NCBI GenBank assembly: GCA_002778195.1 | Contig: PCDI01000017.1 | Location: 42,498 to 106,497 of the forward strand | Reading direction: 5' to 3' | Length of the DNA stretch: 64,000 nucleotides | From: Raffaelea ambrosiae | Lineage: Eukaryota > Ascomycota > Sordariomycetes > Ophiostomatales > Ophiostomataceae | Shown here: in pieces, positions 1-13,266 of the stretch | Numbering within the stretch: the first letter of the stretch is position 1 | How the letters are laid out: each line of letters begins with the position of its first letter | Notes under the pieces: model-generated | The model's input: the letters and a program-made list of their open reading frames with translations, nothing else | Told to the model about the DNA's origin: nothing | Databases searched by the model: none | Position numbers and translations under genes: made by a program

Positions 1-643
1 GCGCCGCTGCCTTCCGATTTGGCGGCCGCGACGAGGGTGTGCGGGTGTGCGGGTGTGCACCAAAGCGGGCGATGATGGTAATTAGGGGCCCTCAGGTGAC
101 CTGGCGATGTGGTGGCCAAAGTGGGCAGGAACGGGCAAAAACGGGGGGGGGCTGCGTTGGGGGCAGGAATGCCAGGGACTTGGATAATACTCCAGTGCAG
201 TGGACGTGCAGTGTGCAGTGTTCTGTGCTGTAAGATAACATAATACAGTCATAGTGAGTTGTGAAAAACGTCCTGTGCTGGCCAGAGCAACTGGCCAGAA
301 CAAAGACAAAGTGGTCGCCAGTCAGCAAACTGGCCAAACTGCCGGCGGTATCGGTACACTGTACACGGTACTCGTAACGTACAGCGCGCGCGACCTGCCC
401 CGTTTTGACAAGTGGAGCAGCTGACCTCGTGGGCGAAACCTCGTGGAAAACACGGCCTGGCAGCGTGGCCGGTCAGATCTGCGCGTGGCTTTCAGGGATC
501 TTCCCTCCCTGCCCAGGCTGTTTTGGGACTACCCACCCCTGCAGGGTTGTGCAGCCACTGTATCGTAATAAAGCCGCGCTGCGCAGCCACTGAGCAGCCA
601 CAGAAGCCCATTGCACCAAATGCACCAAATTGACTGGGGCGGT

Positions 644-670
644 CAGCCAGCCCGCCAGCCAGCCAGCCAG
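644..670. repeat. CCAG microsatellite
   Basis: Imperfect tandem CCAG units in non-coding DNA. Confidence 0.8.
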
Positions 671-1200
671 TAGCCAAAGCCAGTGCGCCAAGCCGCACGC
701 GTGCTTCCATTCCACAGTGGTCTTCTCCCCACACCACCCTTTTCGGGGGGTGTCAATTTCCGCACATGGCGGGCCTGTAAAGGAGGGGAGGAAAGGAGTG
801 ATAAGTGAAACAAGGGCAGAAGGAATTCTGGTCTGTGCCAAAGCTGCAGGCAAATGATACCAAAACAACACACGCAACAACAGGCACAGCCAACCTGCGA
901 AGCCAAAAATGCAACTAAGCAATTTCGCCAAATTTGCAGGAGACTCGCAGCAGCAAACATGGCCCCAAAAAGGAGCCGAACCAGGGGGGGAGGCTGCAAA
1001 GACCGCAAGAAAACAAGGAAGCCCAAAGAGAATCGGAAGATAGCACCAGCAAAAGCGAACCGAGAAAATTGCCAAATATGCAGACTGGACATAACCAAGC
1101 ACAGCAACAGGGCGGGACTCGCAAGAGGGCTCCATGCAATGGATATGATGGTGGATATGCGATTATGACAGAGCGGATATGACAGAAATGGAAGGCAAAC

Positions 1201-1250
1201 GGGCAAAACGAGCCAAACGAGCAAACCGAGCAAACCGAGCAAAAAGGACA
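1201..1250. repeat. Short tandem repeat, unit about 9 bp
   Basis: Imperfect units of the type GAGCAAACC repeat about five times and grade into an A-rich tract. No coding function is visible. Confidence 0.7.
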
Positions 1251-1420
1251 AAAAGGGGACTTTTTTTTTAAACGGGCAAACTACCCCGTTTCTTGCTCAC
1301 CTTGATGTTTTGCGACCTGGTCGGTCGGTCCGCCCAGGGAATGGATCCCAATGCCACACCCTCCAGTGTGCCACTAAAGTTCTGACTGCAACACACTCGT
1401 TTGGGGGGGGGGGGGGTGTT

Positions 1421-1470
1421 GTATCTGGTATCTGGTATCTGGGTTCTAGGTTCTGGGTTCTGGGTTCTGG
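1421..1470. repeat. GTATCTG / GGTTCTG heptamer repeat
   Basis: Three GTATCTG units pass into about four GGTTCTG units directly after a run of more than ten G. The change of unit inside the array suggests replication slippage with point substitution. Confidence 0.75.
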
Positions 1471-4400
1471 ATAGGAGTTGGTCGCTGGCTGCCGTGTCTA
1501 GTGGGTGTCGTTGGTTTTTGACCAAGGCGTCCCCTTTGCGTGTTGTCTAGACCTCTGGTAAAGTCTCAGCAACAACCAGCTGGTCGGGTCCGTCGGGTCG
1601 GTCTGCACACAGGCCTGCGTACAGTGTGAGGCTCTATCCGTCCTCTGTCTGGTCAGTACACTCGCTGTCCCGGAGACGATGATACATGGAGACCCCAAAC
1701 ATGCGATCCACAGAGGCAGGGGGAGGTCCAGCATGCATGGCAAAGGGCAAAGAATGGGCAGGCGTTGTCAGGCGTTGTCAGGCATTGTCAGTGTGGCCAG
1801 CAACTATGGCCAGCATAGTGAGATACACCTGTTTCGCAGCCTGCCTGCCATCGGTATCGTGAGGAAGTGAATCGTACGACAAGTCACGGGGCAGACTGAA
1901 TCACACAAGATCCGGATAGTGCGGACGGGGAGGGGCGGTGTTGGGCGTGGCAGTGTGTTGGTGATGTGGTAGTGTTGGTAGGCCATAATGCCCGTCTCCG
2001 TAGCATGGCAACCTCACCAGACCCGCTTGAAACCCTACCATGAGCGAGAGAGGACTCGGAAAATAAGGGGTTGGAGGGGGAGCACATGGGAGATGAAGGG
2101 GAGCCACAAGCAGGCTGCCGTCGTGTAAGACAGCAAGAGACTCACAAGCGAGCGACGTTCCCCGAAAGCGGCCAAGCTTCTAGAAGGCTAAAAGGGCACA
2201 GACGAATGGCAGGACGGGGACGAGAGGTGGGAAAGGGGGTGTGGTGTGGAGGAGAAGTGAGAAAGTGAAATAGGATCATCATGTCCTGGGTGGGGGGCGG
2301 GAGATGAGAATGGCACGCGGAGATGACGACAGTTGGTGGACGTTGTGGATGCGAATGTTGGTGGCTGGTGGCCGACACTGCGATATACCTTGATGCTGCT
2401 GGAGCGAGATATGGGGGGGGACGAGGTGGAGGGGAGGGTAGACAGAGACACACAGGCAGGCGGCAGGCAGGCAGATAGACGGTAAAGCGAGATACAGGGC
2501 AACAGAGACGGTGATCGTAGGGTCGGACGGGGAGTGGGCCAACCATGTTGCATGAACGTGCACGAGAAAGACTGACCTGAGCGGCGGAGAGCACGCCAAG
2601 TGACCAAGCGACAGCGGGCGCCGTCTCCGACGGATCGTCGTGCGATCCCGGTCCCTCGACGTTTCGCGTTTCGTGATGCCTGTCAGCGTGGGCGCGGACG
2701 CGGAGGAGGGTGGCCGTGAGAAGAGAGAGAGAGAGAGGGGGGGGGGGTTGTTCGTGGAACGGAGAACAAGCCACGAGGTTGAACCACAAAGAGACAAGAT
2801 CGAGCACGAGCCACGGGCGCGAAACAGCGCGAACAAACACCGATGCACAGACAGAGGACCAGAGCAAGAGATAGGCTTCCCCGGACAGAAGGCGCAACCA
2901 CACGAGAACAAGGATAGTGTCTCTGGGATGATACTGGGTTGCGGCCGATTGTCTTGGCCTGGGTCGTTGGGATTGCGCGCTTCTTGGTCGATTTGGGTCG
3001 TTTGGTTGTTTCGGCGGTTTGATCTGGTTGATCTGTTTGGGCGGCTTTGGCAGCGTCTGGTTGTGCGTGTTCGCTTCCCCCAGGCTGGGTCCCCTTACTA
3101 TTATTCTAGACCAGAGAAAATAAAATAAAATAAATAGGCCACGGGGGGGAGGGGAGCCGAAATTGGAGCCTGTGTTCCAGAACGACAATGTTTCAATCCG
3201 CACGGGTAATAACTAGACGTGAGCGAGAGTGTGTGTGTGTGTGGTGTGCGCGCGCGGAAACGCGAGGGCGTAGAGACGGCGTGGGAGAGATGAAGGGTTG
3301 CCCGCAGAGCGAGATGACGATGGTGGAACGTGGGTGGATGGACGGTCAGGAAGTGATCGACGGACGAAGGAGAAATAATCCAAAAAATTAATACGAGTAA
3401 GAAAAAAAAAACGTGGGAGAGCCGAAGAAGAGTGGGCGGAGGAATTTCGTCAAGAAAAGGGTCCAGGGGGGACTTTCGCTGAAAGAGGGAAAGGGTTGTT
3501 TTCTTTTCTCGCTCCTTCGACGGCCACGCAGCAAATGGAGCTTCCGATCTGATCTCGCAGGCGGTCGTGCGAGAGATGGACGGCTGGCATACAAAGGAAA
3601 TCAACACTAGGCCCCTCTCTCCTTTTTTTCTCTCTTTGCCAGGCAGGCAGTAAATAGTTGGCATGGCAGAGGTCGAAGAGAGAGACAGGCAAAAAAAAAA
3701 AAAAGGGCCAGAAACCACAAATCCAAGAATTGGGGGTACACCAGAGCTGGTCCGAGCGGAGAAGGGGGGGGGGAGGCACAAACAGCCAAAGCGTCAGACG
3801 CGGAAAGGGAAAGGACGCAAATCGAAACGAGCCGCTGACAAGCCCCCAAAAACAAGAAATGCAGAGGAGCGGATCTAAAAAAAAAAAGAACATAAAAATA
3901 TGTTAAAAAAATAAGAGGATGGAAAAGGAGAAGAAGCCAGGCACTGGGGCCTAGCTACGGGTATGGGGCTCATAGACAGGGCGTCGACAGACATACAGAG
4001 AAAGAGCGAACGAGGGGACTTTTGGGAATGGTGTGGCCAGCCAGGCAGGGAAGCCGCCACCGCAAAAGCAATACTCGTACAGGGCTACGAACAAGCACAA
4101 ACTAGTGACTACTACCACGACGAGTATTTCCCAGGCGCCGCGCTTGCCCACTAATCCCCGTTGCCGCGCGCTCATTGGGCCCGTGTGAAGAGCCCGTCGC
4201 TTTTTTTTTTTTTTGCAGTCTGTCCTGTTCCTGGACGGCGGTTCCCCGCTCGCCGACTTGGGACAGCTGCACTAAAACCAGACGTGTCGCATGCACGATG
4301 CTTGTCCACCGAGTGCCCAATAGCCCAGCAAGTACGCAAGCGAACTCTCCGTAAAAAGCGCAGGGATGCCAGCAGTAAACAAGAAACCCGCCGATGGAAG

Positions 4401-4734
4401 CGGTGGAAGAGGCTTCCTCCCCCCTTTGACCCTCTTTTCCGTCGCCTGCCTTCCCTTACGAGCCCGACCAGCTGCTGACGACGGAGCGAGCGAGGTGAGA
4501 ATCGACAAGGAAGATGCGAACTGGGGACATCCGCAAAGGGATGGAGGCGCGCTTCGTTTTGCTTGTCCCATGTAGAGCCAGTGGGCGGGACACTGGGCCA
4601 GGCAATCCCTTTTTCTGCTCCTGTGGTTGGCTCGGCCGCAAGAGGTTGGTCCAACCGTCACGCATAAAACACTCCGGGCTCACCATGGTGTTCCGGCTTT
4701 GAGTGTCTCTTTGGGTTTTTTGTGTTGTTTGCGT

Positions 4735-4850
4735 TGTTGTATTAATTGTATTAATTGTATTGAGTGTATTGAGTGTATTGATTGTATTGTCTACTATGTA
4801 TGTTGTTTGTATTGATTGTATTGATTGTGTTGTTTGTGTTTGGGGTTGTT
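4735..4850. repeat. TTGTATTGA-like degenerate minisatellite
   Basis: About ten imperfect copies of a 9-10 bp unit (TTGTATTGA, TTGTATTAA, GTGTATTGA). The strand is strongly asymmetric: the plus strand is almost free of C. It reads as a repetitive Ile/Val/Leu peptide in one frame, which is a composition effect and not a gene. Confidence 0.7.
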
Positions 4851-6930
4851 TTTTTTGGTTCTGTTGGGGCTTTTGGGCGAAACCATAGGCCGGCCATTCA
4901 TTTTTTTCCCTCTCTGGTTTCGCCTGTTTTTATTTTGAGCCAATGGTTTTTGCTGGGCAGCACCCGCGTTACCCGTAAAGGCAAAGCGCTAGCCTGTTTC
5001 CTGGTCCTTAGCCACGTTGCTCAGCACGTGGCGGTGTTTCAATTCAACCGCTAGGCGGGATCGGTTAACAGTTGGAGGCGCCCTATTCGCGAATAAACTT
5101 TGGGTGTGGTTGCCCAGCTTTTGTGGTTGACTGGTTCTTCTTGGATGTCGTCTCTGTCTCTGTATGCCAGCCGCCACCGCTTTTCTCTTAAACCCCCCAT
5201 CTTTTCGTATCTTGTAAACGGCAACAAGAAGATGGGAAATCCCGCGTCATGCTCTCTATGCTTTTTTCCCCCCCTCATACTGTGTCCTTAAGTCTGATAC
5301 AAGGCGCTCGTGTACATAGTAAGATGTCCCGGAACTGCCTACCCAATTTGCACGCACAGTAGCTTACCGCAGGACGTTGAACTCGCCCAATTTTTTGTGG
5401 CATACGATGGCGGCACACACCACGTTTGGGAGGGTGGGTAAGAACATGCAGGATCTGAACTAAAACGTCGTATATCGCACACGAGACGAAGGACCTTGCA
5501 ACTAATAAACGAAGGAAATTCCCGCGCTCTAAGTGGACAACTGCAGAAGGAGGAAACCCGAAAATTCGCGCGCACACCCGTCCGCCACCTGCAGTCTGTT
5601 ATATTTTTTCTGCCATACGCCTTGTTCTGCCTGTTGAGGCCCACCAGCCACTGTCGCTGAGGCTGGACTGGGCGCTAAAAAAATATGTGGCCTTCCCAAT
5701 CTTGACCTGTCACTTTGTTGTGACAAAGCATATTTTTCGCGGCATTGTTTTTTGTTTTTTTTTTTTTGTTTTTTTTTCTCCCCTATCTGTCCTTCGCTTG
5801 TACTGCGTGGTCTGTACCAACCCCCTTGCCCATTCGCATTTATCTTGTTCCTTCGCTTATTTGAGAAACAAAAGAGGACACACAGGCCTTGCCCAAGCAT
5901 TGAGCAGGGGTTCTTTTGAATCAATATTCCACGTGGGCCCCCTGGCGAACGGGGCATATACCGTACTCGTGCACACGCACATACTCGTACAACACAGTCG
6001 TCAGGCAACTGTGGTGTGTATGTGCGTATCTTAATTTATGCGAGATACGTAGGCGGTGAGCCGCCAGGAAGCCTATCCCCGTCTGTGTTGGTTGGTGCAG
6101 TGTGCGTGTCGGGTAGAGCTGTCGTACGTTCTTTCCACACTACTGCCTTACTATTTGCCGTAGGTCTTGACTACGCCTCCCCATGTGGCCCATTCCCCAT
6201 GCATCACCCTGGGAGAAGGGGGCCACTGGCAAAACCTCGCAGCTTGATGCAAGCAGCTACGTACGAAAGGGATGCACGGGACGGAAGTGCAAGGGCTAAC
6301 ATGTGGTCTGACCCAGAAAAAAAAAAGATGTACTATGTAGACATGTAGTTAGAGCCGAGCCGGGATAAGGGTCTTCCACTGTTGCTGTCTTGTCATTTTT
6401 TGCCTCTTTGGTCTCCCGTATTATCCGGGTTATGTTTTTTTTATTTTTTTTTTATTTCCCCTTGCCCATTCTCTGCTGGGAGGAGGTGCAGCAAACAACC
6501 GAGGGTATGGATACGCTGCACACAACCTTATGTGGTCCAATTTTATCTCTTCAGCAAAAAATCGTGGGAACAGACGCCGCCAAACCGGCCGATGTGACCT
6601 ATCAAAGTCTCCAATCGTGTATTCTCCGTTGACGACCACATGCCCGTACTAATATGTAATTACACACAGAAGACGGTGACGAAACCAAGGTGCGGACATG
6701 CGCGAGGTAAGTCGTTAGCAATGCGAGACATCTCGTAGTGAACACCGTTGTTACGTAGTATGTACAAGTACGGTGTACTCGTACATTCGTTTCCGACCGC
6801 CAAAGATCCCAAGAAATGGCAAAACGTGCAGCGGATGCCACTACGCGATCGGCAGAAATGGAGAAACCCCTCGTACGCCTGGCTAGGTATATGATGCGTA
6901 CATGAATCAAGCAAGATACTCATGCACACA

Positions 6931-6979
6931 ATAGAAGAAAAAGAGGAGAAAAAAAAAAAAAAAAGAGAAAAAGAGAAAG

Positions 6980-7017
<38 letters not shown>
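6931..7017. repeat. Long purine tract (A/G)
   Basis: A polypurine stretch: GAAAAAGAG-type units followed by a run of nearly 40 A. Such tracts are prone to slippage and to assembly error. Confidence 0.8.
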
Positions 7018-7018
<1 letters not shown>

Positions 7019-8525
7019 ACGACGGCCCAGGTATATCAGGTTTTCATTCGTATACCTGCCTGCCGCGCACAACTGCCCACTGCCAGAGTGCCCTTAAAAC
7101 AACGGCCATGCCCCGTTGTCAGCGAATTTGCTCTGCGGGGCGCTTGCGACTTTTGACATTCACATGTGGGGAGACGTTAGACACGAGGGTGGCCGGCAAA
7201 GATACGGTGAGCAGATATGCGGCGATAGCCAGCCGCTTTTTCCATTTGCCTCATTTCCTTCCTTTCTCTCTCCATCTCCATGTGCTTTCACGCTGGCCAA
7301 GGCGCGTTGGCCCCATCCTTGAACCATCCTTGGGCAGCCTTTTCTCTTCCATTCTCTCAGCTTAGCGCTCGGAAAGCCGGATCTACTATGTACATACGAG
7401 AATGAACGAGTACACATCGTACTAACACGGAAATGAAGACAGGGTTCCAAAATCTGCAGAATGGCCTGATAATACGCTGTATTTCTGGACACGGATTACC
7501 CTCTTGGGTAGGGGGGGGGAAGAATCGTCAGCAAGCACTGACTAGTAAGCAGCGGCTAGTCAGTTCTGCTCGCCTGCCACGCTTTTTTTCGTGCTGGTGC
7601 ATGATGAGTGCAACGCTGGCCCCATGTTACATAGTGCTGTGGAAACACATGGGTCGTCAATCGTACACTCGTACTAGCTAGCATGAATATGCACGGTATG
7701 CAGTAGCAGAACAAAAAGGCAAAAAAGGGCAAAAAAAAAGGCAAAAAAAGGCAAAAAAAAAAGGGAGGGGTTGGTTTAAGAGGAAAAAGGTCAAAGAGAC
7801 GACGTCATGAGTACGATGGTAGAAAGCGTGGCAAACGGCAGGAGCGATCAGCCCCGAGAATGGCATTTGTCGTTTCCGGCATGGAACAAAGAATACACAC
7901 ATGCCTTCTGGAAGAAACTATTTGCCCATGCATGTAAGGCAGAGGGCAACCCCGAAACGTACTTGCAAAGTTTCCCAACGGCACTAAAGAGCCTTTTCTG
8001 ACGATTTGAGAACAACGGTTCTGGGTACGTCCCACAACGTGGTGCTTTTTTTCTTTTCTTTTTTCTTCATTTTTCGGTTTCACTTGGCCTCTAGCCCTAG
8101 CGGTGGCAAAGAAGAAAAGGGGGCGCCGGAAAGATGTCAATTGTTTTGAGATGAGAGCAAGACGAAAAGAGGAAACGAGCCTGCGGTGCATTCATGCGGG
8201 CAAGATACCGGACACGAGGCGAGAAAAAAAAAAGGCTATGGATCCAGATGGCTCCAGATGGCTCCAGAGAAAATAAAACAAAAATAGAGGGGACAAAAAA
8301 AACAGACAAGGAAATCCTGTAACATGCCAACAAGTGGGTCTTGCCACGTGGAGCTAGGAAGCCGAAAAAAACGTCCAGAGAATATCCACAACACAACCGT
8401 AACATCAACCGGAGGTGTTGGAAACACGCGAAATTGGCCGTGCCAAGAAGTAAATTTTGTGCCATGTGCTAATGTGTTGCCCGGAAAGTATGACACCTTG
8501 TACCGGTACAACGGGGGGGGGGGGG

Positions 8526-8526
8526 N
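8526..8526. other. Unresolved base at end of a G run
   Basis: A single N follows a run of more than ten G, so the length of the homopolymer is uncertain here. Confidence 0.9.
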
Positions 8527-10560
8527 CGTTCAGATTGTTGTCCGTATAGTCGTAGTTGAGAGAGTAGCCAGGCAGGCAGCCTGTCGAGCGGGGGGGGGGG
8601 GGGAGGGGTCAGCATGAACAAAGAGCGACACAGAAACAGGGGAGACGACAGAACAGGCAACAAGAGAACGCAAAACAACGGGCCCAACAGACAAGACGTT
8701 ATCGAGCAAATCAAAAAGTTTAATAAAAAGGCTGGTACAGTGAGAGGTTGGCGATATTTTGACGAGCACTAGTCCATGCGAGGCACGTGTGCCATGGTCT
8801 GTCCTAATTGTTCACCTTTCCCCTTGCAGATGGCTGCTAGCTGCAGCCGTTGGCTCGCGGTTTCTCCCTCTCTCGTTCTCTGCTTCTTCTCTGGAGCTCG
8901 GCTCTGGAGGCGCTCTCTTCTTGAAACGTGGCCAATATGGGCTACGGTTGGCCAGACGGTTCGTTGATTGCCATCGTCCCGTTTCCGTGCTCCCGTTTCT
9001 CCTGTCACACTGGCACGTCACCATATCGCACAGGACCTGAAATAAGTATGTTTCTTTTTTTACTTCATACTGGCAACAGCTATGCATACGTAAGAGCAAA
9101 GACTAAGCAGAAGAGAACATTGAAGGAGCAATATTGGCCAATGCAGCTCCTATCACGTCACCCCATTTGGGCGTGCAGGCAATGATGGTAGCAGCAAATC
9201 ACCTTGGCTAAAAGCACGATAGGGCGATAGACGAGGCAGCTAGACAGAAATAGCACAGTGAATGTGGTTGGTCACGGTATGATTGATGTTGAATATCACG
9301 ATATTCTGGACCAACAGGCAATAAGCGTGCTGGGCGTTTCCACGAATCCCCAACAAGACATTGGGAATGGCCATCGTATTCTCAAATGGAGAAGGTTTCC
9401 GCGGAGACGAGAAAATAATATGCACATTGGCTTGACGTAGCCAGAACGGATCCGGAACATGGCCCAACAACGTTGTTTCGAAGCTCCAACGGCACACGAC
9501 CAACTGGCTGACCAACAGCCAGCCACATGGCCGACCACATGGTTTGCCGCTCCGCTATTTGTCTCTCTAGGGCTTCACCAACGTGCGGGCAGTATATGCT
9601 CGTAGATTAATGCCTTCTGGAACACCACGGAAAACAAACCTCCCCAAACAGCAAGAAAGTAACTAACTATACGGTACCAAGAGAGGCCGCAAGGGAGAAA
9701 AGGCCGTGGCAAGGTGGTGCGGACAGTTTTTTCAAGCCCGGGGACTTCTTCCCGCCCTGTTTTGCCGCTTCGCACTCTATATGCCGCGTCCCTTGTGGGA
9801 GGAAAAAAGAAGAGAAGAAAACAGCACGGACGGCGAACAGACAAGACGCGGGAGGGCGACGAAGAAAATCAAGTGATTGTCCGTGGGGGCGTTGAGAGAA
9901 GACGAAGAAGAAGAAGAAGAGCTGAAATTCCGGCAGAAAGAAACGCATCTTTTGTTTTTTTCCTGTGATCCAGCCAGACAGCCTCGTCCACCCCTTCCCT
10001 CCCAAGCCAAGAGCATCCACGTATGATGTGCTTTTTTTGGTGATCAACCGTGTTTCAATAGACAAGGGCAAAGACAGTGGGAAAGCGGCACAGGAAAGGG
10101 TCATGCAACGGAAAGCAAACACTGTGGGTCTGGGCTTTTTCTTTGCCGTTGATGCACAGCTTTATTTGTTTTTTATTCTCTCTTTCGGGCCCGTCTGATT
10201 CCGTCTGCCCCCCTCCCCTGTTTCAACGTCTTCCTGCGGCTTCTAGAAGCATTGGTATCGGAGATCTAGAACCGAGATGTGGAATAATAGTCAGGGGAAT
10301 AAAAAAGGAGGGAAAAAGACAAGAAAAAAAAAAGAAAAAATTGCAGACGGGGAACCGTTGTTTGTCAACAGGTGCTGGATGTCACAAGTCTCTCATACCT
10401 GGATGCTGTTGTCTAACGGCCACGCGTTCTCATTGTTGTGTCGGTTTCTTCGTCCCCCCTTTTGCTTGTGTTTCGTCAGACCGAGAGGCAAAACTCAGGC
10501 CACTTCATAGTTTCTGGGCAGAGACAAGAGTAGAAAACAAAGCAGCAACACTGGCAGCAG

Positions 10561-10628
10561 TAGCAACGGCAACAGCAACAGCAACGGCAACGGCAACGGC
10601 AACGGCAACAGCAACGGCAACGGAAACA
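10561..10628. repeat. CAACGG/CAACAG hexamer microsatellite
   Basis: About eleven units of CAACGG or CAACAG in tandem. Open frames across it encode Thr/Ala repeats or Cys/Arg repeats on the other strand. No family context supports coding. Confidence 0.8.
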
Positions 10629-11091
10629 GCAAACCAAGGGAGGAGACGCCCAACCAAGCATCTGGCACGCAGTCCAGTCTGGTTTGTGCGTACCCTCATC
10701 AGCTTGGATCACATTGCGCAGCGTTTCCCTCCAAGGCGGAACGAGCAAAGGGGGGATGGCAAAATCCCGAAAATATGTGCCTTCCTGGCGTTGCCTTTTC
10801 CTTCCTCTCTATCTCTCTCCCCTGGCTCGTTGTGTTTGCTCGGGATGTTTGCCATGGCAGGGCCTGAACCAGGACTGAATCAGGAATCGATGCCCGAATG
10901 AAAGGGGACAAGACAAGACACAAAAGAAAAAACCCCGAGCCGGGAAATTCGTAAGATCCGTTCATTTCACGGTAGTCGCCGAATGCCAGAATCAGAAACT
11001 AAAGGCCAGTGACCCAGTCGGACAGGAAAGGCAAAGACAAGGCGAGGAACGACACATGGAAAGCAGGGATGCGGTCAACAAAGTGCACAGC

Positions 11092-11156
11092 GTACGATGT
11101 ACGATGTACGATGTACGATGTACGATGTACGATGTACGATGTACGATGTACGATGT
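11092..11156. repeat. Perfect heptamer array, GTACGAT x 9
   Basis: Nine head-to-tail perfect copies of a 7 bp unit that contains GTAC, in otherwise unremarkable non-coding DNA. Because 7 is not a multiple of 3, all frames through it read the same repeating heptapeptide, so open frames here are artefacts of the repeat. Confidence 0.9.
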
Positions 11157-12484
11157 CGGATGTGTTGTGTCTCGGTCACCTCGCTTCTCGCCTCGTACCT
11201 TGTGTTCGTTCGGAGACATATGTCGCCTCGAATGTCTTGATTCAAGATTTGATGACCCTGTCTTGGTGTTCAGTTTCATGTGTTTGGTGCGTCTTGTTTT
11301 CGGGGTGGTCCTCTTTGTTTGTGAACCGTCGCTCTGGAGTGGAGGTAGTTCTTTCACCATGTTCGATTTCCAGTCTTCGAGGAGAGCAGCCCTTTCTTCT
11401 CGTTCTTGCGACATGATATCCAAGGGGCATGAGTAAGAGGCATGGTTTCTTTCTGTTCTTGTCGTTGATCTTCCTGTTCCTCGTTAACTTCCGACATACT
11501 TCTTCTCTGTTCTTGTGCCTCCCCACTCGTCGAGAATCATTCTCTCTTCTCTCTCGACTAAACTCATCTCCACGACTTTCCTTGGCCTTTTGTTGCAACC
11601 ATGTGTTTGCCAAATGAAGACGTGGATGAGCGTCCAGGGAAGATGGATGATAACCATGGCCATGGCAAGTGTCGTGGTGATTCTCCTTTTTCCTCGTGCG
11701 AAGGGTTGGCAAAACCACTCCTCTGCTCTCCTTGAGAGTTGCTTCCTTGGAGGAGGCGCATGCCGTCTGCTTGCCAGTGGCCTCCAGTCTGCCTCTCAGC
11801 AGGCAACCGTGTTTGTTTCTTTCAACCTCAGTCCCAAACATGGGCTGGTGGCCTCGCTTGCGCTAAAGATGATGGCCTGAGGCATGTTCGAGGGCTTCTG
11901 TTCCAGCATGTGTTTTATATGCTCCAACGAACGGCGGCTTCGGGTCCGGTAGGCAGCAGTCAATCGAAGGACCCATCAAGTCAGGGGATGCGGTCAGGCT
12001 CTCTCGGGCATATGCTTTGGGCAGCATTGCACAGAGAAGCAGGGGTCGTTGAGGACGGCTGTTCAGATGGACACCCGGGCTGTTCGAGTCCTTGATACCC
12101 AGTCTGCTGCTCGAAACTGGCCATTCTCGCCTCGTTCTTGTATGCGTTCTTGTATGCTTTGCTCCGTCCTTTTATTTTTTTTTGGATACCCAGGACCCAT
12201 GTGACACCATCATCCCATGGCGACAGCCGCCGAGGGCAGGATCTGCCGAGGGCAGGATCGCTTGCGGCAGGACCGCTCGCCTCAATTCTCGCGCGCGACG
12301 AGAGCCAAACAAAGATGGCGAAGCAGCAGCATCCGGAACGAGCCAGGGGCCCTGGACGGACGAGCGAAGGCAGCAGCATTCACGACCAACAGACACATGC
12401 GGATGCAGATCAAAACACCAGAACGGAAAAGAACCAAGAAACAAGGACCGACCATTGGCAGCCAAAGCGCGAAATTTACCGGAG

Positions 12485-12565
12485 GGGAGGAACATGGCCC
12501 CCCGTTTGGGCCTCCCGTTGGGGGGGGGGGGTCTCCCGTTTGGGCCTCCATTTCGGGCCTCCATT
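12485..12565. repeat. Degenerate GTTTGGGCCTCC repeat
   Basis: Three to four imperfect copies of a GTTTGGGCCTCC-like 12-mer, interrupted by a run of 11 G. It lies about 170 bp before the assembly gap. Confidence 0.6.
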
Positions 12566-12729
12566 TTGGCTGTGCTGATGGAGCGGCCCATTACAGAGGC
12601 CGTTCTGGCTGTTCTGGCCGCTCACCTGACCCGACACCAACAGCACTCGTCGCGAGTCATGAAAATCAATACTGCAAGAAAAAGAAGGAACCTTTCGGGT
12701 TGGCCAATTGACCAATGACGCAACCCCCC

Positions 12730-12794
12730 NNNNNNNNNNNNNNNNNNNNNNNNNNNNNNNNNNNNNNNNNNNNNNNNNNNNNNNNNNNNNNNNN
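12730..12794. other. Assembly gap (65 N) between a C run and a G run
   Basis: Sixty-five N are flanked on the left by six C and on the right by seven G. A C run facing a G run suggests an unreadable GC palindrome or two homopolymers. The true length is unknown. Confidence 0.95.
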
Positions 12795-13181
12795 GGGGGG
12801 GGTTGGCTGTTGTCAGTGCTGCGCCGTCATGGTCTCATGCAGTCTGGCCCAGGAAGGTCGGCCTTTTTTTTTAATTCTGCTGCCTAGCAGTGCACACTCT
12901 GGGCTTCCACCCCCCCCAGTACACAGACTTTCCATCACTGGCTATCACAACTCCATACCGCTTCTGTTCCCATACCCTCCCTGTCGAAGCGGATCAAGAA
13001 CGCACAATAGCCAATCGTTCTCTCAAGGCCGACTGGCTCGTGGGGTGGGTGGGGGGGGGAGATCGGGTAGGCAGATTTCGGATGTATGGGAGGGAAGAGG
13101 CGGAGAAATTGGCGATGTCTCGAGGCGGCCCGCAAGGCTGCCACAATGCGCTGGCCCAGCCCATGGACTCCTGCACAAGCT

Positions 13182-13266
13182 GACACACACGCACACACAC
13201 ACTGACACACACACATGCAACAGCACACACACACACACACACACACACATAACAAACACAACACAC
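13182..13266. repeat. CA dinucleotide microsatellite
   Basis: Interrupted (CA)n array about 480 bp upstream of the next start codon. Confidence 0.9.

Noticed and set aside
2142..3203. Minus-strand open frame of 353 codons
   Set aside because: Composition is dominated by Pro, Ser, Arg and Leu from pyrimidine-rich DNA, other frames on both strands are open too, and no family motif is present.
10077..10901. Plus-strand open frame of 274 codons
   Set aside because: It is carried by the CAACGG hexamer repeat and low-complexity text, with no recognisable domain.
11092..11156. CRISPR-like direct repeats
   Set aside because: Units are contiguous 7-mers without spacers, in a eukaryotic genome.
12075..12105. 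B-box-like GTTCGAGTCC suggesting a tRNA
   Set aside because: No A box or cloverleaf arms at the proper distance upstream and no acceptor pairing.
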